A stretch of 64,000 nucleotides of DNA, taken from positions 248,001 through 312,000 of the forward strand of contig NZ_SUQN01000002.1 of the NCBI RefSeq assembly GCF_013337685.1, written 5' to 3'. Numbering within the stretch: position 1 is the first letter of the stretch; every line of letters starts with the position of its first letter. The stretch is from Citrobacter gillenii (GTDB lineage Bacteria > Pseudomonadota > Gammaproteobacteria > Enterobacterales > Enterobacteriaceae). Below the pieces are notes generated by a model. That model was not told the origin of the DNA. It saw only the letters and a list, made by a program, of their open reading frames with translations, and did no database searches. The position numbers were made by a program, and so were the translations under genes. Positions 58,856-64,000 of this stretch are shown one piece after another.

Positions 58856-61468
58856 ATGAATAAGACAACGTACTTACCTGGCCGGTTACCGGGGATTACG
58901 CCACCGCTGGCGGGCGTGGCGTTGTCCACGCTGGCTGCCTTATTTCCGCTGTCAGGCCACGGGGAAAGCTATTTTAACCCGGCATTTTTATCTGCGGATA
59001 CGGCGTCCGTGGCGGATTTGTCGCGTTTTGAAAAAGGGAATCACCAGCCTGAGGGCGTCTACCGCGTGGATATCTGGCGTAATGATGAATTTATTGCCAC
59101 CCAGGATGTTCATTTTGCCACCAGTAAGGCGAGTACCGGCGAGAAATCTGGTGGGCTGACGCCATGTTTTGGTCTCGATTGGGTTAAGCGCCTAGGGGTC
59201 AACACGGCGGCGTTTCCGGCGCTCAGTCAGGACCCGAACAGTACCTGTATTAATTTGCCCGAGGCTATCCCCGGCAGCGAAATCGCCTTCGATTTCTCTA
59301 CGCTGCGCCTGAACATCAGCTTGCCGCAGGCCAGTATGCTGAATAGCGCGCGGGGATATATTCCGCCTGAGGAATGGGATGAAGGGATCCCGGCTGCGCT
59401 GGTGAACTACAGCTTTACCGGCAGTCGTGGCAGCGATTCTGACAGCTATTTCTTAAGCATGTTGAGCGGCCTGAACTATGGCCCCTGGCGGCTGAGAAAC
59501 AACGGCGCCTGGAGCTATTCCAAAGGCGACGGATATCACTCGCAGAGCTGGAAAAACATCGGTACCTGGCTTCAGCGCGCCATTATCCCGCTGAAAGGTG
59601 AGCTGGTGATGGGCGACAGCAACACCGGTAACGACGTCTTTGACAGCGTCGGGTTTCGCGGGGCGCGGCTCTACTCGTCAGACAGCATGTATCCGGATAG
59701 CTTGCAGGGGTACGCACCAACGGTTCGCGGCATTGCCCGTACGGCGGCGAAACTGACCATTCGCCAGAACGGTTATGTTATATACCAAAGCTATGTGTCG
59801 CCTGGGGCGTTCTCGATTACCGATCTCAACCCGACGTCGTCCAGCGGTGACCTGGAGGTGACGGTAGATGAAAAAGATGGCAGCCAGCAGCGCTATACCG
59901 TCCCGTACTCCACGGTTCCACTGTTACAGCGCGAAGGGCGACTGAAATACGACCTGGTGGCCGGGGATTTCCGCAGCGGTAACAGCCAACAGTCATCACC
60001 GTTTTTCGTCCAGGGCACGTTAATCGCCGGGCTACCTGAAGGTTATACGGCCTATGGCGGCACGCAGTTGGCCTCTCGTTACCGCGCGCTGGTGTTCGGT
60101 ACCGGGCGCAACCTCGGCGACTGGGGTGCGGTCTCCGTCGATTTAACCCATGCGCGCAGCCAACTGGCGGATGACAGCACCCACCAGGGGCAATCGCTGC
60201 GTTTTCTGTACGCAAAATCACTGAATAATGTCGGCACCAACTTCCAGTTACTGGGATATCGCTATTCGACCCGGGGGTTTTATACCCTTGACGACGTGGC
60301 GTATCGCAATATGGAAGGTTACGAGTACGAATACGACAGCGACGGCAATCGCCATAAAGTGCCGGTGGTCCAGAGCTATCACAATCTGAGCTACAGCAAA
60401 AAAGGCCGTTTTCAGATCAACATCTCGCAGAATCTAGGAGATTACGGATCGCTGTATGTCTCAGGCAGTCAGCAAACTTACTGGAATACGTCCGATACCA
60501 ACACCTGGTATCAGCTCGGCTATGCCAGCGGCTGGCAGGGGATTAGCTATTCGCTCTCCTGGTCGTGGAACGAATCGGTAGGGATTGCCGACACCGACAG
60601 GATTCTGGCCTTCAATATGTCGGTGCCGTTTAGCCTGTTGACCGGGCGACGCTACACGCGCGATAACGCGCTCGATCGCACCTATGCCACCTTCAACGCT
60701 AACCGCAATAGCAACGGACAAAACAGCTGGCAGAGCGGGATTGGCGGGACGTTGCTTGACGGGCGCAACCTGAGCTACAGCGTAAACCAGGGGCACAGCA
60801 GCACCAACGGTTACAGCGGTAGCGCCAGCGCAAACTGGCAGGCGACCTATGGCACGCTGGGTATGGGATACAACTACGACCGCGACCAGCATGACTATAA
60901 CTGGCAGCTCTCCGGCGGCGTGATTGGGCATGCGGACGGAATCACCCTGAGCCAGCCGCTGGGCGATACCAATGTGCTGATCAAAGCACCAGGCGCCCAG
61001 GGCGTAAGGATAGAGAACCAGACCGGGGTGCAGACCGACTGGCGTGGCTACGCGGTCATGCCGTACGCCACCGTCTATCGCTATAACCGTGTGGCGCTGG
61101 ATACCAATTCAATGAACAACCATACCGATGTGGAAAATAACGTCAGCAGCGTAGTACCGACACAGGGGGCGCTGGTAAGAGCGGCGTTTGATACACGTAT
61201 CGGCGTGCGCGCGTTAATTACGGCGCAACAGGCGGGAAAACCGGTACCGTTTGGCTCCATTGTGCGTGAAACCGCCAGCGGCGTAACCAGCATGGTGGGA
61301 GACGATGGACAAATCTACCTGAGCGGTTTGCCGCTAAAAGGCGAGTTGCTGATCCAGTGGGGCGAAGGCGCGAACGCGCGCTGTACGGCGCACTATGCCT
61401 TGCCTGAGGAGAGCCTGAAACAGGCGGTAACGCTCACCAATGTGACCTGCGAACGCCCGTCGGCATGA
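58856..61468 (+). CDS. fimD: Outer membrane fimbrial usher FimD
   Basis: The 870-residue usher has an export signal, the N-terminal chaperone-binding domain ([24 protein letters not shown]), the plug region, a 24-strand barrel, and two C-terminal domains with the paired cysteines (ARCTAHY and VTCERPSA). The reading frame is intact. It starts 6 bases after fimC ends. Confidence 0.95.
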   Translation: MNKTTYLPGRLPGITPPLAGVALSTLAALFPLSGHGESYFNPAFLSADTASVADLSRFEKGNHQPEGVYRVDIWRNDEFIATQDVHFATSKASTGEKSGGLTPCFGLDWVKRLGVNTAAFPALSQDPNSTCINLPEAIPGSEIAFDFSTLRLNISLPQASMLNSARGYIPPEEWDEGIPAALVNYSFTGSRGSDSDSYFLSMLSGLNYGPWRLRNNGAWSYSKGDGYHSQSWKNIGTWLQRAIIPLKGELVMGDSNTGNDVFDSVGFRGARLYSSDSMYPDSLQGYAPTVRGIARTAAKLTIRQNGYVIYQSYVSPGAFSITDLNPTSSSGDLEVTVDEKDGSQQRYTVPYSTVPLLQREGRLKYDLVAGDFRSGNSQQSSPFFVQGTLIAGLPEGYTAYGGTQLASRYRALVFGTGRNLGDWGAVSVDLTHARSQLADDSTHQGQSLRFLYAKSLNNVGTNFQLLGYRYSTRGFYTLDDVAYRNMEGYEYEYDSDGNRHKVPVVQSYHNLSYSKKGRFQINISQNLGDYGSLYVSGSQQTYWNTSDTNTWYQLGYASGWQGISYSLSWSWNESVGIADTDRILAFNMSVPFSLLTGRRYTRDNALDRTYATFNANRNSNGQNSWQSGIGGTLLDGRNLSYSVNQGHSSTNGYSGSASANWQATYGTLGMGYNYDRDQHDYNWQLSGGVIGHADGITLSQPLGDTNVLIKAPGAQGVRIENQTGVQTDWRGYAVMPYATVYRYNRVALDTNSMNNHTDVENNVSSVVPTQGALVRAAFDTRIGVRALITAQQAGKPVPFGSIVRETASGVTSMVGDDGQIYLSGLPLKGELLIQWGEGANARCTAHYALPEESLKQAVTLTNVTCERPSA

Positions 61469-61481
61469 AAGGAATAATACG

Positions 61482-62489
61482 ATGAAACGACAAACTGGTT
61501 GGTTACTCGGGAGCGCTTTACTGCTGCTGGCAAATTCGTCATGGGCCACGGTCTGCCAGAATTCGAACGGCACGCCGACGGATGTGTTTTACGATCTGTC
61601 GAACGTCTTTAACAGCAGTAATAACCGCCCCGGTCAGGTCGTGACGTTGCCGGAAAAGTCCGGTTGGGTTGGGGTTAATGCGACCTGTCCTGCGGGGACG
61701 ACGGTAAATTACACCTACCGCAGCTACGTGACGGAACTCCCGGTGCAAAGTACGGAAGGGGGCTTTCAGTATTTAAAGCTGAATGATTACCTGTTGGGGG
61801 CTATGAGTATCACCGACAGCTATGCCGGACTGTTTTATCCTCCACGTAACGATATTCGTATGGGGACTCACCCAAATGTACCCAAGCAGAAACCCTTTGG
61901 CGTCATGGATTCAAAGCTGGTATTCAAATTAAAAGTGATCCGCTCATTTATTAACATGGTACCAATCCCCCGCCAAACGATGTTCAGGGTCTATGTCACG
62001 ACCAGCATCGGCGATGCCCTGAGTGTGCCGGTATACACCATCAGCTACAGCGGCAAGGTCGAGGTGCCGCAAAACTGCGAAGTGAATGCCGGACAGGTTG
62101 TCGAGTTTGATTTTGGTGATATCGGCGCGTCGTTGTTTAGCAAAGCTGGGGCTGGAAATCGGCCAGAAGGCGTTAACCCGCAGACTAAAACGATGGCCAT
62201 AAAATGTACCAATGTTGCCGCGCAGGCCTACCTGACCATGCGCGTGGAGGCTGAAAGATCTTCGGGGCAAATGATGGTGTCGGACAACGCCGATTTAGGC
62301 TTTATTGTTGCCGACAGCAGCGGCGTACCGCTAACACCTAACAACCTGTCCAGCACCATTCCGTTTCGCCTGGATGATAACGCCGCGGCGAGCGTCAGTA
62401 TCCGGGCGTGGCCGGTTAGCGTGACGGGCAATAAACCGGCGGAAGGGCCATTTACTGCCCGTGGATATCTGCGAGTAGATTATGACTAA
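61482..62489 (+). CDS. fimH: Type 1 fimbrial tip adhesin FimH
   Basis: The 335-residue precursor has a signal peptide of about 22 residues ending WA, a lectin domain (about 23-185, with VCQNSNGTPTDVFYDLSNVF and VNATCPAGTTVNYTYRSY), and a pilin domain with the cysteine pair (PQNCEVNAG and IKCTNVA). It is much closer to Salmonella FimH than to E. coli FimH in wording and length, so its mannose-binding pocket should follow the Salmonella type. It ends 8 bases into the longest fimF frame. Confidence 0.93.
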   Translation: MKRQTGWLLGSALLLLANSSWATVCQNSNGTPTDVFYDLSNVFNSSNNRPGQVVTLPEKSGWVGVNATCPAGTTVNYTYRSYVTELPVQSTEGGFQYLKLNDYLLGAMSITDSYAGLFYPPRNDIRMGTHPNVPKQKPFGVMDSKLVFKLKVIRSFINMVPIPRQTMFRVYVTTSIGDALSVPVYTISYSGKVEVPQNCEVNAGQVVEFDFGDIGASLFSKAGAGNRPEGVNPQTKTMAIKCTNVAAQAYLTMRVEAERSSGQMMVSDNADLGFIVADSSGVPLTPNNLSSTIPFRLDDNAAASVSIRAWPVSVTGNKPAEGPFTARGYLRVDYD

Positions 62490-62499
62490 GAGGCGCGCA

Positions 62500-63018
62500 A
62501 TGGTCATTCGCATACTGTTGGTGGTTGCTGCCTTGCTGTCGTTTACCTCGCTAAGTCGGGCGGATACGTCGTTGGGCGAGATCAATATTGAGTTGCGCGG
62601 TAATGTAGTGGACTTTACCTGTGCCGTGATTGCCAGCGACAGCAATAAATACGTGGACCTCGGTACCTGGCCGACAAAGCAGTTAAAAACCAGTGGTGAT
62701 ACCACCCAACCGGTTCCTTTTTCGCTAAAGCTGGAAGGCTGCCCGCCTGGGTCGGCGTCAATCACCTTTTCCGGTACGCCGGCAGCGGGTACCACGCTAC
62801 TGGCGCTGGATAATACGGCGATGGCGCAAAAGGTGGCGATTGAACTGCATGACAGCGATCGTACACGGTTGCCGCTCGAACAGGCGAGCCAGACGGTGAG
62901 TATTGACGAAAATGGCAATGCCACACTGACCTTTTTCGCCAACTATATTGCCTTAGCGGATGGGGTCCAGCCCGGACTTGCCAGGGCTGATGCGACGTTT
63001 ATGATCAACTATAACTGA
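62500..63018 (+). CDS. fimF: Fimbrial minor tip subunit FimF
   Basis: The 172-residue pilin has a signal peptide ending SRA, a cysteine pair (VDFTCAVIA and LEGCPPG) and the C-terminal strand ATFMINYN. I favour the ATG at 62500, which has GAGG seven bases upstream, over the ATG at 62482 that overlaps fimH. It links the adhesin to the rod. It is last in the operon. Confidence 0.9.
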   Translation: MVIRILLVVAALLSFTSLSRADTSLGEINIELRGNVVDFTCAVIASDSNKYVDLGTWPTKQLKTSGDTTQPVPFSLKLEGCPPGSASITFSGTPAAGTTLLALDNTAMAQKVAIELHDSDRTRLPLEQASQTVSIDENGNATLTFFANYIALADGVQPGLARADATFMINYN

Positions 63019-63023
63019 CCACT

Positions 63024-63052
63024 CACTCCCGAATGTCATCTCGTCGGGAGTG
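63024..63052. terminator. Bidirectional hairpin between fimF and fimZ
   Basis: CACTCCCGA pairs perfectly with TCGGGAGTG across an 11-base loop, between convergent fimF and fimZ. T-runs are short. Confidence 0.65.
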
Positions 63053-63055
63053 GGG

Positions 63056-63688
63056 TTACATTAATTCATGCATTTTCGCGTAATCGATCAGCTCGACAAT
63101 GGTATGCAAACCAAGTTTAGAGTAGATATTGGCTTTGTGCGCACTGATCGTTTTATTGCTGAGTAATAGCTGCTCTGCAATTTCTTTATTGGATAACCCA
63201 TTTGCCAGATAACGTAGCACCGTGACCTCGCGATTGGAAAGCGGCATGTCATTCAGCTCTCCTTTACGTATATTAATGTTATTAATAAAGTTAAGCGTAT
63301 CTGACGGGAAAAAAGAATAACCGGATAAGATCATTTTCACCGCATTGTAGATATCATTCAGGTCCTTGCGTTTACTGACAAAACCATTTGCACCTGCCCG
63401 GATAGCGCGTCCGGCGTAAAAAGATTCAGATTTTGAGGACAGAAACAGAACCCGCGTCTTTTCCTGCAGTGATTTAATTCTCTTGAGTAGGGTAAATCCA
63501 TCGGCACCAGGCAGTTCAATGTCCAGAATGACGAGATCGACAGGATAGGTGCGTAGGTGATCAATTGCTGTACGACTGTCGTCAGTTTTCAGTACCACTT
63601 CGATATTACTATTTTTTTCGAGCAGCACTTCTATCGACATTCTGACAATAGGGTGTTCGTCCATAATGATAACGGATGCTGGTTTCAT
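63056..63688 (-). CDS. fimZ: LuxR-type response regulator FimZ
   Basis: FimZ activates fimA transcription in Salmonella and can repress flagellar genes. The 210-residue protein has a receiver domain with acidic residue D10, phospho-acceptor D56 (LVILDIELPG) and the conserved lysine in LSSKSESF. The C-terminal LuxR helix-turn-helix has LSNREVTVLRYLANGLSNKEIAEQL. I start it at the ATG at 63688 (MKPASVII), as in E. coli; five more in-frame codons reach 63703. It is convergent with the fim operon. No cognate kinase is nearby. Confidence 0.94.
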   Translation of the reverse strand: MKPASVIIMDEHPIVRMSIEVLLEKNSNIEVVLKTDDSRTAIDHLRTYPVDLVILDIELPGADGFTLLKRIKSLQEKTRVLFLSSKSESFYAGRAIRAGANGFVSKRKDLNDIYNAVKMILSGYSFFPSDTLNFINNINIRKGELNDMPLSNREVTVLRYLANGLSNKEIAEQLLLSNKTISAHKANIYSKLGLHTIVELIDYAKMHELM

Positions 63689-64000
63689 TGTTGTATGCCT
63701 CAAACTGTTCGTGTATCTTGCGATTTTGATAAAACATCAGGCGTTATTAATATTGTCAAATAGCCAAGGGTTGTTCTGCGAGAAGAACCGAATAAATAAG
63801 ACTTCATCCTTGTTTATTCAGCCGTTCTTGGTAAGAACAATGAGTGTGTGGAATATCCATTTCACACCAGGAAAAATTTACAATTAATCATTAAACAGTA
63901 GGGATTATACCTACTCTACTCATTCGGAAAAGTCTTGCGGTAAGTAACTTCTTAATGGTTGTTACGATATACTGAAAGAACCCAATATGCTTACGATTGT
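63689..64000. promoter_or_regulatory. fimZ upstream region with nested palindromes
   Basis: No gene is supported in these 312 bases. They contain GTTCT-N6-AGAAC at 63773-63788, an inverted pair GAATAAA (63790-63796) and TTTATTC (63813-63819), and GTTCTT-GGT-AAGAAC at 63824-63838. Two similar GTTCT/AGAAC palindromes thus flank a larger inverted repeat about 85-150 bases upstream of fimZ, a likely control site for fimZ. fimY, next in Salmonella, is not seen before the window ends. Confidence 0.5.

Noticed and set aside
63666-63887. 73-codon plus-strand frame upstream of fimZ as a possible fimY or new gene
   Set aside because: It overlaps the fimZ start on the other strand, resembles no fim regulator, and has no ribosome-binding site. 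No tRNA-Arg (argU/fimU) fold was found before the window end either.

Overview
The window is chromosomal DNA of an enterobacterium. Gene order from acrR to fimZ follows the E. coli K-12 / Salmonella core map (acrR-mscK-priC-apt-dnaX-recR-htpG / adk-hemH-gsk-ushA-copA-cueR / fetAB-tesA-ybbAP / selU-purKE / lpxH-ppiB-cysS-folD-fim). Several segments match Salmonella rather than E. coli: the sfbABC transporter after ybbP, a DUF3142 gene pair beside cueR, and a fim operon ordered A-I-C-D-H-F with convergent fimZ and a FimH very like the Salmonella protein. With a large module between htpG and adk that E. coli K-12 and S. Typhimurium lack there, a Citrobacter or close relative is most likely. The species call is inference.

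Layout. 1-11330: acrR with its operator, mscK, ybaM/priC, ybaN, apt, dnaX (programmed frameshift intact), ybaB-recR, and htpG behind a sigma-32 promoter. 11334-17415: an accessory module of a GntR/HutC regulator and a fused fructose-family PTS EIIABC on the minus strand, divergent from a glycyl radical enzyme (GRE) and its radical-SAM activase on the plus strand. The shared control region holds two copies of a TTGTAWTTACAA palindrome and two FNR-like boxes. The simplest reading is anaerobic, repressor-controlled uptake and phosphorylation of a sugar-like compound followed by radical cleavage; the substrate is unknown.

17581-31569: adk, hemH, aes, gsk, ybaL, fsr, ushA, ybaK, the sRNA ChiX, ybaP, and the copper pair copA/cueR with a CueR dyad. 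31566-34396: a DUF3142 protein and a large exported repeat-type protein, both poorly characterised. 34423-42875: ybbJ-qmcA, the FetAB exporter, cnoX, ybbO, tesA, ybbAP. 43066-47044: a porin and the MetNIQ-like sfbABC transporter. 47041-49796: selU, purK, purE (PurR box).

49911-51685 is a strongly AT-rich two-gene insert between purE and lpxH: a methyltransferase-like protein and a DUF1848 protein with a C-terminal CX3CX2C cluster, translationally coupled. 51777-56375 returns to core genes (lpxH, ppiB, cysS, ybcI, ybcJ, folD). 56950-63688 is the type 1 fimbrial operon and its regulator fimZ; the region upstream of fimZ carries unusual nested palindromes.

REP/BIME-type palindromes sit in at least nine intergenic gaps. 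No tRNA, rRNA, CRISPR array, IS element or prophage was recognised. The strongest candidates for undescribed biology are the PTS-GRE module and the AT-rich DUF1848/methyltransferase-like pair.
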